A DNA stretch of 64,000 bases from Calliopum simillimum (GCA_951812925.1 OX638370.1:34839948-34903947), one strand, 5' to 3'. Shown: positions 51,801-58,840, numbered from the stretch's first letter. The notes: generated by a model from the letters alone, not told the origin. Numbers and translations are program-made.

Positions 51801-54800
51801 ATCTAGAAAAACTATTCTATAGGCAAGCATGCCTCAAGATTTGGGCTTCAAGAAATAAAAAATCTTTTTAGAAGTTCTAAAAAACCTAACGTCGAAGGAT
51901 CTGTCTTTTACTACCTTTGTGAATATTCAAAACCTGGAAAACTGATGTTACAAGATTTTCGAATATCACTACTTCGACTCTCATGAAGGTATCACTCAAA
52001 GAGTCAGCTCGAATCCAAGGCTGGTGTTTATAAATATTTCAAAATGATTCGCCGAATTGCGACTGAAAGCTATGACGGCAACTACATCGAGGTCTAAGAT
52101 TTCAAAACATACCCCTGTTTCGAACAAGCAATGATGTGACAAAGAGCAAGATAACATTTGCTATGAATCAGTTAAAGAATCGCCGGATATTCTGTGTAGT
52201 CAACACGTGACAATGATATTTTTGTTGCTTTCAATATTTGTTCACACGCGAGCGATTAGTATGAACTTTGGAAAGTTTCTTCACGCAGCGTTTAATCATA
52301 AATTTACTTAGTCACTCATCGAAATAGACAGACAACAGCGGCGGCGTCTATCAGCGCTAATGCTTAGATTTTATTTTTACTATTTCATTGCTAATTGAAT
52401 CAAATATATACAGACATACAGATCTACATACATATGCCATACAATGAGTACTTTAGTGTAGTGCAAATTGATGAATTAATTAACAAGAATATGATAGTTA
52501 TGTTTTTAGCAAAGACATACATCATTAGTAACTATCACTGTTGGTGATAGATATATAGAGAAGTGAGTGGAGTACGGACTTTGCCACCCACTTGCGCAAT
52601 TGCCATGTGCCCCGGTGCCGCCCCCAATCATGTGAATCGCCGCATATTGTGACTTGGGTAAATAGAACACATTAGCGCGCGCCATATGGGCTATTAAATT
52701 GGCCAAATTAGAGTGCATACCAATCGATAATATCCTTATTTAAAGCGAATAGCTCCTTTACTTAATTTCGAATGATTGAATTTATTCTAATGTTTCTTTT
52801 CTTTTATCTTCCTCTTTCTTTCAGGGCGATTTGCCACACGTTACTTTGTAACGTTCATGCTTTTCCTTGGCATGGCCAATGCCTATGTGATGCGTACAAA
52901 TATGTCAGTGGCCATTGTGGCGATGGTTAATCACACAGCTATTGCTGGTGATCATGAAGAAATCTACGATGATGAGTGTCCTGATTCAGAATACGCAGAA
53001 GTGGTAAGTTCTCAAAATTTTATTAATTTTTGTTTTTAGCAAATACTTAGATGAAAAGGACGGTCTTTGGTAAAGAGCTACGCCAAGACAGAGGCAACTG
53101 TTTTTGTTTCCAAAATCAGATGTTCTGAAATTTTTCAGATGTTCCGATATTTTTTTGAATGTTTCAGATTTTATGCATTTTTCCAGAATTTCCAACATTT
53201 TTGGAATTTATAAAATTTTTCGGATCTTCCAGCATTTTTCAGATGGTCCGAAATTTTTTTGAAATTTTCAACATATTTTAGATTTTCCAATATTTTTTTC
53301 GGATTTTCCAACATTTTTCAGATGTCAATAATTTTTTTGGAATTTTCAACATATTTCGGATTTTTTTGGAAATTTTTAAAATTTTTCAGATTTCCTAATA
53401 TTTTTCAAATAACCCAAAATTTCAACATATTTCCAAAATCAGATTTTCCGAGATTTTTCAGATGTGCCAACATTTTTTTGAAATTTTCAAAATTTTTCCG
53501 ATTTTCCAAAATTTTTCAGATGTTACGAAATTTTTTTGGAAATTTTCAACATATTTTGGATTTTCCAATATATTTTCGGATTTTCCAATATTTTTCAAAT
53601 GTTCCGAATGTTTTTGGAATTTTCAACATACCATATTTCGGATTTCAAACATATTTCGGTATTTGCAACATTTTTGGAATTCTTAAATTTTTTCGAATTT
53701 CCCAATATTTTTCAGATGTTCCGAAATTTTTTGGAATTTTCAACATATTTTGGATACTCTAATATTTTTCGGATTTTCCGAGATTTTTCAGATGTGGCGA
53801 AATTTTTTTAAATTTTAAAAATTTTTCGGATTTTCCAACATTCTTCAGATGTTCCGAATTTTTTTTTGAAATTTTCAACATATTTTGGATTTTCCAATAG
53901 TTTTTTCGGATTTGCCAATATTTTTCAGATGTTCCGAATTTTTTTGGAATTTTCAACATATTTCGGATCTTCCGAGATTTTTCAGATGTGCCGAGATTCT
54001 CTGGAATTTTCAAAATTCTTCGGATATTCCCACATTTTTCAAATGTTGTCAAATTTTTCGGAATTTTTAGCATTTTCCAACAATTTTCAGATGTTCCGAA
54101 ATTTTTCGGAACGTCCAACATTTTTCGGAATTCATAAAAATTTTCGGATATTCCCGCACTATTCAGATGTTCAGAAATTTTTCGTCATTTTAAACAGTTT
54201 TTGTAATTTTAAAAATTTTTTCAAATTCTAAAAATTTTGTTGGATTTTGAAAATTTATCTGATCACCCAATCAGTTTTTAATTTATTCAAAAATGTTTGG
54301 ACTTTAACCGTTTATAGGATATTTCAACCCTTCTCGTCTCTTCCACATTTTTCGGATTCCTCAACATTTTTCGGATTTTCCAACATCCTATACTGCGTTT
54401 CCACCGGAGATTTAGCTGTAACGAGATTTATAAATCTAGTTGTTAAATCCTTCCCAATTCCACCAGCCAAAAGAGATTTATTTTTGACAGTAAATGTTAT
54501 AAGCGGGAAAATGCTTCCTTTTCTTCTTAATATTTATCTTCCATTTGCTTTTTTCAACATCTCGTTCTAGTCGAAAATGGACAAAATGGCTTTGTTGAGA
54601 ATTATATGAAGCTTTGAAACAAATCTCGTCAGAAGTAAATTTGCTTTTGTATCGTAACTCATGTGATTTAGGGCTAAATCTTGATTATTACGATATTTTG
54701 CACTCTTTAACATTCCTTCCAAATCACTTTAGTTTTGGTGTCTTGTTTTTTATATTCCTCTTACAAAAAAAATCTAACGACGGCACTGTTCAGACTCCCA

Positions 54801-57176
54801 ACACGTTTTCTATGCACGCGATAATGTTATACAACAAAAAATTCCATTTACTGTGACACATTCAATCAAATTTAATTGAAACAAAAAACAAAAACAAATA
54901 AATGATGATGAAATTATTTAACACTTTCGGAGACCGAGTGACAATTATAGCACAACAAATTGTTAGAAATTATTAGCTATTGTTTAATCGAATTCAATTA
55001 AAATTCATAAATAACTCACAGCGGTTTAGAAATTGAGTTCAATAAAATATAGAAAAGGGTCAGTGTGTGATTCAACAGCGATCTCTGTGATCAGTGATAA
55101 TTTGTGTTGTATCATCTTGGTTTGTGAACTTGATAAATTTGATTATTTTTTTTTAATAAAGATGTCAAGGAAAGTAGATTCACTGTAAATTTGCACAAAA
55201 CAGACGATTAATATGCAAAAATCACCAGATCGTAGTTAGTACTCACCATTCCCACTTTCTTTACGGAATACCGTAGTGACTAAATTTCCGAAAGGCACGC
55301 CTCCAACTTTCCTATAACTTTTAGGGGACGTATAGGACCAAAATACATCGTATTCAGTGAATGCAATCCTTAGCGATCACTTCAAATTTTCTACACAATT
55401 TTTTTCATTATTTCTGGTGATTTTATATCTGCCACGTCCTCTACTCCCTAATGGATTTCGCTTAATGAAAGGGCAAAAAACTTCTTCTAGTGGTTTTCAA
55501 AGAGTATGCTGTCGTATCAAACAGTTTATGGCCATTTGCCGTCTGAAACCATAGCTTTCAAAAAAGGTATCCCACCTTAATATGACCTACTTGCATTGAT
55601 TAAGTTGTTACTTAACAAATTTTTGTTTTCTTCTTCTTTCAGGATAATGGCCAAGATGGTGAGTTCGTATGGAGCTCCAGCCTTCAAGGTTATATTCTAT
55701 CTTCATTCTTCTATGGTTATGTTTTGACACAGGTACATACAACTTTAACTCTAAAACTTTTCAAACTTTACACTCATTTACCCTATTTAATTTTTAGATT
55801 CCTTTCGGCATATTAGCCAAGAAATATGGTGCCCTACGCTTCCTCGGTTGGGGCATGTTAATCAATTCTACATTTGCGTTTCTAGTGCCAGTTGCTGCAC
55901 GTGAAGGTGGCATCTGGGGTCTATGCATTGTACGTTTTATACAAGGTCTTGGTGAAGGCCCCATTGTACCCTGCACACATGCGCTTTTGGCCAAATGGAT
56001 ACCGCCCAATGAACGTTCACGTATGGGTGCTGCAGTCTATGCTGGCGCACAATTTGGTACAATTATTTCGATGCCACTTTCTGGTTTACTCGCTGAGTAT
56101 GGTTTTGATGGAGGCTGGCCCTCAATTTTCTATATCTTTGGCATTGTTGGCACAATATGGTCTATTGCATTTTTGATTTGGGTCTACGAAGATCCCTCAT
56201 CACATCCAACAATTGATCCAGCCGAAAAGAAATACATAAACGAACAACTCTGGGGCACAACTATCGAAAGGGTGAGTTTGACGACAATACAAGCATTATT
56301 AAATGGAAAGATCGAACTTTATTAACTATTACTTTTTGCTTTACAGAGTCCACCAATTCCCTTCAAAGCTGTCTTCAAATCTTTACCCTTCTATGCTATA
56401 CTCTTCGCACACATGGGTCACAACTATGGTTACGAAACTCTCATGACAGAATTGCCAACATACATGAAACAGGTCTTACGTTTCTCACTTAAATCAAATG
56501 GTTTACTCTCATCATTGCCCTACTTGGCCATGTGGCTGTTTTCAATGTTCATTTCCGTTATTGCCGATTGGATGATTTCCACAAAACGTTTTACGCACAC
56601 CACAACGAGAAAGATTATCAACAGTATTGGTATGTATAAATGTTTTGAATGAACTTTCAGCAAAATATCTAACTATATATTCTTCTAGGTCAATATGGTC
56701 CCGGTATTGCTCTCATAGCGGCCTCTTACACAGGTTGCGATCGTGTGCTTACACTGGCCATTCTCACCATTGGTGTAGGTCTTAACGGTGGCATTTATTC
56801 TGGTTTCAAAATTAATCATTTAGATTTGACACCAAGATTTGCCGGCTTTTTGATGGCCATCACGAATTGTTTAGCCAATTTGGCGGGTCTGCTGGCCCCA
56901 ATCGCCGCCGGTAATTTGATCAACAACAAGCCGACAATTGGACAATGGCAGATTGTCTTCTTCATTGCCGCATTCGTGTACATCATTTGTGGTACATTCT
57001 ACAATCTGTTCGGTTCTGGTGAGCGTCAATGGTGGGATAATCCCGAAAGTGATGCGCTGAAAAAGGAACACGGTGATGTACCTCAGCCTCAAGCAATCAC
57101 GAATGGTCATAGTGGCGGTCTAAATGGTGCCTACGAACCAACGACTCAAACGGAAGTGAATGAGACGAGGCATTGA
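24827..57176 (+). CDS. Picot: SLC17-family phosphate cotransporter, distal-promoter isoform (524 aa, six exons)
   Basis: Joined from 24827-24887, 52825-53003, 55643-55732, 55798-56271, 56347-56629 and 56689-57176. All junctions are GT/AG and the frame stays open to TGA at 57174-57176. The protein is a 12-TM major facilitator of the SLC17 group (Na+-dependent phosphate / organic anion carriers at the plasma or vesicle membrane). Visible marks: YVMRTNMSVAIV in TM1 with the family-conserved Arg (about residue 44); an N-glycosylation sequon NHT just after it (about 56); GILAKKYGALRF, the MFS loop 2-3 motif (about 114-125); RFIQGLGEG followed by WIPPNERSRMG in TM4 and the next loop; ADWMISTKRF; and HLDLTPRFAGFLM. 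Length fits the family (about 480-590 aa). I recognise it as closest to fly Picot. Transported substrate is inferred from family only. Other SLC17 paralogues are possible. Confidence 0.88.
25172..26133. repeat. 962-bp long inverted repeat inside intron 1
   Basis: CACACTGCTCCTGAAC at 25172 pairs with GTTCAGGAGCAGTGTG ending at 26133. Matching continues for about 430 bp inward (blocks GGTTGCATGAAAATGACACC, GCATTTTCCCATACAAAAAG, TAAACGCGAATCCAACC, GGCTTAAATACTGAAAAGCC) to a ~96-bp loop at about 25615-25710. No ORF. Could be a MITE/foldback element or, if transcribed as part of the intron, a hairpin-RNA source. Confidence 0.8.
26337..27220 (-). mobile_element. DINE/Helentron-type non-autonomous Helitron, second copy
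   Basis: Read on the minus strand it has the same ends as the copy at 1865-2959: TATACCCTACACCCAGGG at the 5' side and hairpin TTTGGCC-A-GGCCAAA plus CACCCTTACTAG|T at the 3' side. TA tract, core (TTGATCAGCGTCAAG) and a shorter GTCT/GGCT tract are present. Units of the ~142-bp array remain at about 26418, 26561 and 26703; a further unit is partly deleted. Confidence 0.75.
27259..27488 (+). mobile_element. ACAC-TAAAAA TIR element Y, copy 1
   Basis: Shares AAAACCAAAAAGTATTTATA, ATAAATTTCATACTTTT and CAAAAGTAAGAAAA with copies at 28420 and 40076. The left end ACACAATAAAAATTTTAGTT is an imperfect inverse of the right end seen best in copy 3. Confidence 0.6.
27489..28419. other. AT-rich intronic stretch; one degenerate repeat
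   Basis: Contains the partner of the 19870-20160 repeat at about 27600-27850. Otherwise nothing recognised. Confidence 0.4.
28420..28638 (+). mobile_element. ACAC-TAAAAA TIR element Y, copy 2
   Basis: Left end ACAGTAAAAATTTGAGTTTA and right end GTAAACTATAACTTTTTTAG frame the same internal blocks as copies 1 and 3. Confidence 0.65.
28640..29720 (+). repeat. Degenerate minisatellite, ~19-bp motif GTCGAAAAATGTTGCAAAA
   Basis: GAAAAATGTTG, TGTTGCAAAAGT and GTCGAAAAA recur dozens of times with small indels. The long open frames here come from the low-complexity repeat, not from a gene. Confidence 0.75.
29721..30470. other. Intronic stretch, less AT-biased patch
   Basis: About 29860-30080 is the most GC-balanced part, ending in (AAC)n near 30155-30180. 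I see no conserved protein. It could be regulatory or an untranslated exon, but no proof exists in the sequence. Confidence 0.35.
30471..30840 (+). mobile_element. GAGATTTA-type MITE, copy 3 (most complete)
   Basis: Left GTTTTCAACGGAGATTTAGC and right AAATCTCAGCTGGAAACG are inverted. Interior has AAAAGAGATTTTTTTTTGACA, TTTCCTTTTCTTCTTAATA, TCTCGCCAGAAATAGATTT and TCACGTGATTTACAACGAG, shared with the other copies. Confidence 0.7.
30841..33280. other. AT-rich intronic stretch without recognised gene
   Basis: Nothing beyond short chance ORFs and A/T runs. Confidence 0.5.
33290..33560 (+). repeat. Weak tandem repeats around CAAATCTCATT
   Basis: CAAATCTCATT with a preceding TTTACATATGTA-like block recurs at about 33302, 33392 and 33510. 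GGGGGCG and CCCATTTT-type blocks lie between the copies. Irregular spacing of 90-119 bp. Confidence 0.4.
33904..34043. repeat. Hairpin, ~31-bp arms (CGCAGTTGCAGGAAAAGGTG)
   Basis: TATTTCGCAGTT-CAGGAAAAGGTGTAG at the left is mirrored by CTACACCTTTTCCTGGAACT ending 34043. The loop is about 78 bp. Confidence 0.6.
34044..36254. other. Very AT-rich intronic stretch
   Basis: 34500-34800 is dominated by A and T runs. One small ORF stands out at 35200 and is listed separately. Confidence 0.5.
35200..35343 (+). CDS. Possible small ORF, 47 aa
   Basis: ATG (A at -3) opens 47 codons ending TAA, in a patch clearly less AT-rich than its surroundings. The peptide is basic and leucine-rich (MRKQSLLQQRFLLRKKLEVL...), like an amphipathic helix or mitochondrial-type leader. 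No known family. It may be chance. Confidence 0.2.
   Translation: MRKQSLLQQRFLLRKKLEVLARRANLLIQMFLELKKLGFTATYVGVA
36255..36840 (+). repeat. Degenerate ~160-bp tandem repeats (four units)
   Basis: The block ACTTT(C/G/A)TTTTTTCAGCC recurs at about 36348, 36510, 36667 and 36800. Each follows ACTTTCCTGGAAAATTCCAAAAAAC-like sequence and precedes a TTTCGAGCTAATTTTGAG-like block. Confidence 0.65.
36841..39939. other. AT-rich intronic stretch without recognised gene
   Basis: Only one small hairpin (37650-37776) is visible. A short (AAT/GAT)n tract occurs near 39690. Confidence 0.5.
37650..37776. repeat. Small hairpin element, ~30-bp arms
   Basis: CATTGATTTGCATTAACGAA pairs with TTCGTTAATACAAATTAATG at the right. 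Between them is a second short palindrome-like TCGAAAAATTCGA. Confidence 0.5.
39940..40075 (-). mobile_element. 3' fragment of a DINE/Helentron element
   Basis: Minus-strand end CACCCTAG preceded by TTTGGCCAAA (collapsed hairpin), GGGTATTTAATG and one partial 142-bp unit with the GTGGTACCGCCCATATAAGC block. It ends where element Y copy 3 begins. Confidence 0.65.
40076..40275 (+). mobile_element. ACAC-TAAAAA TIR element Y, copy 3
   Basis: The right end GTAAACTATCATTTTTTAGT is the inverse of the family's left end. Same interior as copies 1 and 2. It abuts the Helentron fragment, which suggests insertion into it. Confidence 0.65.
40812..40957. mobile_element. 146-bp MITE with ~25-bp TIRs
   Basis: ACACAGGCCCACAAAAAAAA at the left and TTTTTTTTTGTGGGCCTGTGT at the right are inverted. 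The interior is less AT-rich (AGTAACGCGAACC, CAGCGACCCCG). Confidence 0.65.
41415..43200 (-). mobile_element. 5'-truncated non-LTR retrotransposon, antisense to the host gene
   Basis: RT frame plus about 75 bases of 3' sequence (TTTAATGTTTGTGTTGTCCG and GCATGCAGGG on the minus strand). No endonuclease domain upstream, so the 5' part is missing, as is usual for incomplete target-primed reverse transcription. Exact ends and target duplication not determined. Confidence 0.7.
41490..43220 (-). CDS. Reverse transcriptase of a jockey/CR1-like non-LTR retrotransposon (576 aa open frame)
   Basis: RNA-dependent DNA polymerase that copies element RNA at a nicked target. Visible in order: thumb-proximal GSGPDGIP (about 88-94), WKESFISPIFKKG and NYRPIAKLS (126-152), RQHGFVNGRST (179-188), motif A YTDFSKAFD (213-221, catalytic D215), motif B SGVPQGSHLGPLLF (270-283), motif C IYADD (301-305, both Asp present), LNSDKCQTMTFSR, KDLGINFD. 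No stop or frameshift, so the copy is young or was recently active. The first ~25 residues are probably flanking sequence read through. No endonuclease and no RNase H. Clade between jockey and CR1 not settled. Confidence 0.88.
   Translation of the reverse strand: MIFQYSYMKKFKQYFSKETQYILYLAAYGICMVFANLFKNSFSSDLFSPNIPYFEFMETDPKVSFNAISFSPELVEKYIASIDDDIGSGPDGIPATLLINCSSILSHPLSFLFNKSINDNYFPQFWKESFISPIFKKGCKNDVSNYRPIAKLSSIPKLFEKIIYDQVKVCCGEVISSRQHGFVNGRSTVSNLLDFTSFTLNSLDSGGQVDCIYTDFSKAFDKLPHNLILFKLKKLGFPLNFVSWIESYLSDRSYQIRFRKVLSPPFTASSGVPQGSHLGPLLFILAINDVTHIIKNSHLLIYADDMKIYRIVKGAEDSFLLQSDLKSFEVWCCKNNLHLNSDKCQTMTFSRKNQIAEFNYKLNDKHICRVGSVKDLGINFDAKLTFNEHINQICKKSSSLLGFIKRWAKEFNSPLVTVTLYNTIVRPHLEYASQVWSPFYNIHIDRIEIIQKNFVRFALKGFNWTDSSNIPPYEDRLMLLRMQSLSTRSNIADILYLHQLITGSLAAPELLKYIYFNTNRRSNRNTYQLFYQPVSRTNYMASAPFNRMTTLINHCEVYSISLSKGQLKLRLKNYYN
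43225..44285. other. AT-rich intronic stretch without recognised gene
   Basis: A ~70-bp segment (ATAGTATA...GAAAGA.TTGAATA) is duplicated at about 43355-43480. Otherwise poly-T tracts only. Confidence 0.45.
44291..44692 (-). mobile_element. GAGATTTA-type MITE, copy 4 (inverted)
   Basis: Carries the family's blocks in reverse complement: AATCACGTGACATACC, GACAATTGGCATTAAATG, GCTTATGACATTTACTGTCA, GGTGAGATTTTTAGATCTCA. Outer ends GTTTCCAACTG and TTGAAAACG are inverted. Confidence 0.65.
44693..46500. other. AT-rich intronic stretch; old repeat fragment near 45.4 kb
   Basis: About 45365-45600 has GGACTCGAAAATCACTTTA, CGATTTCGATGAAATTTTCA and two GTGCCACGCCCC-like boxes, a style common in fly dispersed repeats. 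No gene. Confidence 0.4.
46505..46940 (-). repeat. Degenerate minisatellite related to the ~19-bp family
   Basis: TTTTTCGAC, TTTTCAACTTTTTGAATAAT and TTTTTCAGCTTT recur, with a ~200-bp internal duplication (46600-46720 versus 46815-46940: CTTTTTGAATAATT ... TAAGATCTTTC). Same flavour as the arrays at 28.6 and 49 kb. Confidence 0.55.
46941..48085. other. AT-rich intronic stretch without recognised gene
   Basis: No domain-bearing ORF. The right edge may hold decayed sequence that belongs to the RNase H relic. Confidence 0.4.
48090..48375 (-). pseudogene. RNase H relic of a non-LTR retrotransposon
   Basis: Minus-strand translation across three frames gives VILTESQKAIKVFNSYQVNS (like the ...DSQAAIKAL... 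core), then CLERLNMLS...VELAL, then LWIAGYTVIEKNEV followed by CCEETNK. This tracks the order of retroelement RNase H (DSQ ... W-x-PGH-x-GI-x-GNE-x-AD). The catalytic Asp is Glu, the PGH is AGY, and frameshifts are present, so it is dead. Likely an R1/LOA/I-type element; not part of the RT copy at 41-43 kb, which lacks RNase H. Confidence 0.55.
48960..50105 (-). repeat. Minisatellite array with ~94-bp super-period
   Basis: GCCAACAT-type anchors lie at about 49023, 49192, 49288, 49380, 49567, 49636, 49807, 49901 and 49997, mostly 92-96 apart or near double that. Between them CTTCGGATTTTTC, TTCTAGATTTTCCATAACTT and TTTTCGAC recur. It is the reverse-complement sense of the 28.6-kb array. Confidence 0.75.
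50473..50507 (+). promoter_or_regulatory. Core promoter of proximal isoform: Inr + DPE
   Basis: TCAGTT at 50473-50478 is a consensus fly initiator (A+1 = 50475). AGATAC at 50502-50507 begins exactly at +28 and fits the DPE pattern RGWYV. There is no TATA box at -30, as usual for Inr/DPE promoters. It lies 561 bases upstream of the exon 1B ATG, with no need for splicing. Confidence 0.6.
50475..51035 (+). other. Predicted 5' UTR of proximal isoform
   Basis: Runs from the predicted start site to the exon 1B ATG. It contains GATACT-type repeats near the 5' end and a (TG)n tract at about 50971-50990. Extent rests on the promoter call. Confidence 0.5.
51036..51138 (+). CDS. Picot: Coding exon 1B (proximal first exon)
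   Basis: ATG in context aataATGg has A at -3 and G at +4. The frame is also open upstream through the (TG)n tract, but no other ATG lies in that stretch, so this ATG is chosen. The donor is AAAC|GTATGT. The phase is 1, the same as exon 1A, and this makes the two first exons interchangeable. Confidence 0.78.
51036..57176 (+). CDS. Picot: SLC17-family phosphate cotransporter, proximal-promoter isoform (538 aa)
   Basis: Same gene as the distal isoform but starting from the exon at 51036-51138, then the five common exons from 52825 on. The first exon gives 34 codons plus one base, so Arg (C|GG) replaces the Gly (G|GG) at the junction. Its N-terminus is hydrophilic and carries basic and acidic residues (starts MAPSRNTENRQRNGHV). 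It replaces the 20-residue acidic/basic leader of the distal form. Everything from RFATRYF onward is identical, so transport function should be the same. The difference is more likely in expression, sorting or regulation, which is an inference. Confidence 0.8.
51139..52824. other. Proximal first intron
   Basis: No ORF with a recognisable domain. 52250-52720 is less AT-rich than the rest and lies just upstream of common exon 2. Confidence 0.5.
52825..53003 (+). CDS. Picot: Common coding exon 2 (TM1 and start of first extracellular loop)
   Basis: The acceptor is a pyrimidine-rich tract ending ttctttcag; the donor is GTG|GTAAGT. It encodes RFATRYFVTF, a hydrophobic TM1 (MLFLGMANAYVM), the SLC17 hallmark RTNMSVAIVAMVNHT and an acidic extracellular loop (DHEEIYDDECPDSEYAEV). 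NHT is a likely N-glycosylation site. The exon ends in phase 0. Confidence 0.9.
53105..54385 (+). repeat. Minisatellite array in intron 2, ~19-bp-based motif TTTTTCAGATGTTCCGAAA
   Basis: The CAGATG anchor recurs about every 57 or 75-80 bp (e.g. 53459, 53517, 53596, 53713, 53789, 53846, 53926, 53983), i.e. roughly three or four times 19-20. Blocks TTTTCAACATATTT and GGATTTTCCAA alternate. The long Phe-rich frames here are repeat artefacts. Confidence 0.8.
54395..54685 (+). mobile_element. GAGATTTA-type MITE, copy 5
   Basis: GCGTTTCCACCGGAGATTTA, GACAGTAAATGTTATAAGCG, TTCCTTTTCTTCTTAATATT, TCTCGTCAGAAGTAAATTT and GTGATTTAGGGCTAAATC in family order. Lies in intron 2 directly after the minisatellite array. 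Confidence 0.65.
54690..55642. other. 3' part of intron 2, nothing recognised
   Basis: AT-rich, ends in a TTTTCTTCTTCTTTCAG acceptor tract. Confidence 0.55.
55643..55732 (+). CDS. Picot: Common coding exon 3 (TM2)
   Basis: Thirty codons in phase 0 between ttctttcAG and CAG|GTACAT. They encode the end of the acidic loop (DNGQDGEF) followed by VWSSSLQGYILSSFFYGYV, the second membrane segment typical of SLC17 (W-x3-LQG-x2-LSSFFYGY pattern). Confidence 0.9.
55798..56271 (+). CDS. Picot: Common coding exon 4 (TM3-TM6 core)
   Basis: 158 codons in phase 0. In order: IPFGILAKKYGALRF (MFS loop motif), TM3, CIVRFIQGLGEGPIVPC (TM4 with Arg and the E-G signature), the cytosolic WIPPNERSRMG loop, TM5 (GAQFGTIISMPLSGLLAE), TM6 (IFYIFGIVGTIWSIAFLIW), and the start of the central cytosolic loop (EDPSSHPTI...EKKYI). 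The short intron after it is 75 bp. Confidence 0.92.
56347..56629 (+). CDS. Picot: Common coding exon 5 (TM7-TM8)
   Basis: Starts SPPIPFKAVFKSLPFYAILF, the conserved entry into TM7 after the central loop, then HMGHNYGYETLMTELPTYM (conserved SLC17 H-N-Y motif), TM8 and ADWMISTKRF. It ends in phase 1 inside a Gly codon (G|GT). Two AGs lie next to each other at the acceptor; the first (ending 56346) keeps the Ser-Pro-Pro start. Confidence 0.9.
56689..57176 (+). CDS. Picot: Common terminal coding exon 6 (TM9-TM12 and C-tail)
   Basis: Continues GQYGPGIALIAASYTGC, TM10 with LAILTIGVGLNGGIYSGF, the SLC17 block HLDLTPRFAGFLMAITN, TM11 (NLAGLLAPIAAGNLI), and TM12 (IVFFIAAFVYIICGTFYNLF). It ends in a hydrophilic tail of about 50 residues from GSGERQWW to NETRH. 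The tail is low complexity and probably variable between species. Stop TGA at 57174-57176. Confidence 0.92.
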
Positions 57177-57690
57177 TAGTGAGATCTGCAAGGCTTTAGT
57201 TTTAGATGATTTGTTTTTAATTAAAATTAGTTAAAGTATATGATAATTTTAATTTAAAATGAATAACTGCATGTGGGCGGGTAAGAAAAGCAGCTTTGGA
57301 CAGTGGGACCAAGCAAAACAAAATATAAGTGAAAAAAGGCAAATCGGGGAGAATAACTAACGTTAACAATTGTAAAGATATAAAGTATAAAAAAAAGTGT
57401 TAATTATAAATTATTTTGTTAGTCAAGAAAAAAGAGAAAACACAACAACAGTTTCAAAAGTTTATTAATTTGTTATTACATTCATTGTTTTTTAAATGCA
57501 AATGTTAAATATATGTATTAAATAATTAACGAATAAATATGTAATATAAAAACTGCAAAAAAACAAAAACCAAACAAGCCAATTAATTAACAGTACCTCA
57601 TTGTATTTTAAAATTAAAAATAGTAAATTACACTTTAGCACAAATTAAAATTGTATTCTTCACAAAAATAAATTATATAATTCCAACTTC
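57177..57690 (+). other. 3' UTR of the transporter gene
   Basis: AT-rich sequence after the stop with AATAAA hexamers at 57532 and 57667. No further coding signal. Confidence 0.55.
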
Positions 57691-57715
57691 CAGATTGGTT
57701 GTGTGATTGTGATAA
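57667..57715 (+). terminator. Likely poly(A) signal with downstream GU-rich element
   Basis: AATAAA at 57667-57672 is followed about 25 bases later by ggttgtgtgattgtg, a good GU-rich downstream element. The alternative AATAAA at 57532 lacks such a tract. Confidence 0.5.
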
Positions 57716-58310
57716 AAATAAAAAAGATTCTTTAAAGTTAAAAACATTTTTACCAACAGATTGTTACAATTCTACTGTTATAGATATCGTATAACATGAA
57801 CAAGAATATCGAAACACGAAACATAAATAAAAATGTATTTAAATACAACATCCTTAAGGGATGAAATCAAGTATTTCATTGTTTCATTTAAAGGTATCTC
57901 AGAAAATCTCTGCCGCTTTCGATGATCGAAGTTTTTTAGAGAGAAGAACGAAAAACTGAAGACTGTTATTGGTACTGGACAAAATTCCAAAAAATTGTGA
58001 CTTATGGACATGGCAGTAGTACAGAGGCATAATGGTTTTGTCAAGCACACCTAAAAAAGGATTTCTCATCAGAGTCAGCGAAATGTGGACCACCATATTC
58101 AGAAAAAACAGACATGCTTCCGCCCCAATAGATCAAGTATTGACATCCTCAATGTTATCGGTTTTTCAAATATTTTTCGAAATTTTCGTCATTTCCCAAA
58201 TATTTCTGTTAGATAATTTCAAATTTTTGAACCTTATCAGAGGAGCCTTCAAACGGATTGTTCTTGAAAAGTATTTTTTTCTGACCTCAAGATAAGTGTA
58301 CTACCAAATT
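57700..58310. other. Downstream flank, nothing recognised
   Basis: Short ORFs only. Confidence 0.5.
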
Positions 58311-58792
58311 AAAGAAAATTGAATGAGGATTTAAAAAAAAAGTTACAAAAGGATATGTTACTAGGACCTTTTTCATACTAAAATGGCCGCCAAAATCAAA
58401 AAATAGGAAAAAAATTGAAATATCAACTTTGAAGGTCCAGAACTTTGCAGAATCCTTTTAAACAATTTAAACTATCTGAAAACTCATACAATTAGCTTGA
58501 ACTTTGCTATGAAAATGTTTTCTCTAAAACGTTAGGGTGACCCAAGAAATTTTTTTTTTTTTTTGTAAAACAATTCAACCCAAGTTTAAGCCTATAACTC
58601 CTCAGGCGTACATTTTAGACCCCCCCAGGTGTAATTTGTTGCACAGAAAAAGTTTTCTCTAAAACGCTGGGGTGACCCAATAACTGCTCAGGGGCACATT
58701 TTATACCTCCCTCAGGTGCAATTTTTTGTCAGACTAGCCTCCTCTGTCACCTCCCAGAAGCTTCGTAACGTATGCGATATACCCTATATAGC
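58310..58792 (+). repeat. Dispersed repeat X, copy 2 with internal duplication
   Basis: Same blocks and order as 5276-5665. A stretch (GTTTTCTCTAAAACG, GGGTGACCCAA, CTCAGG-G-ACATTTTA, AGGTG-AATTT) is present twice here, at about 58518-58640 and 58650-58730, but once in copy 1. Confidence 0.6.
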
Positions 58793-58840
58793 ATTTCTAT
58801 TTCTAACACCTTTTTTGTGAATTAAAAATGTTTAATAGGT

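Noticed and set aside
53259..54231. Long Phe-rich open frames (up to 167 aa) on + and Lys/Asn-rich frame on -
   Set aside because: They arise from the TTTTTCAGATGTTCCGAAA-type minisatellite; low complexity, no start context, no domain.
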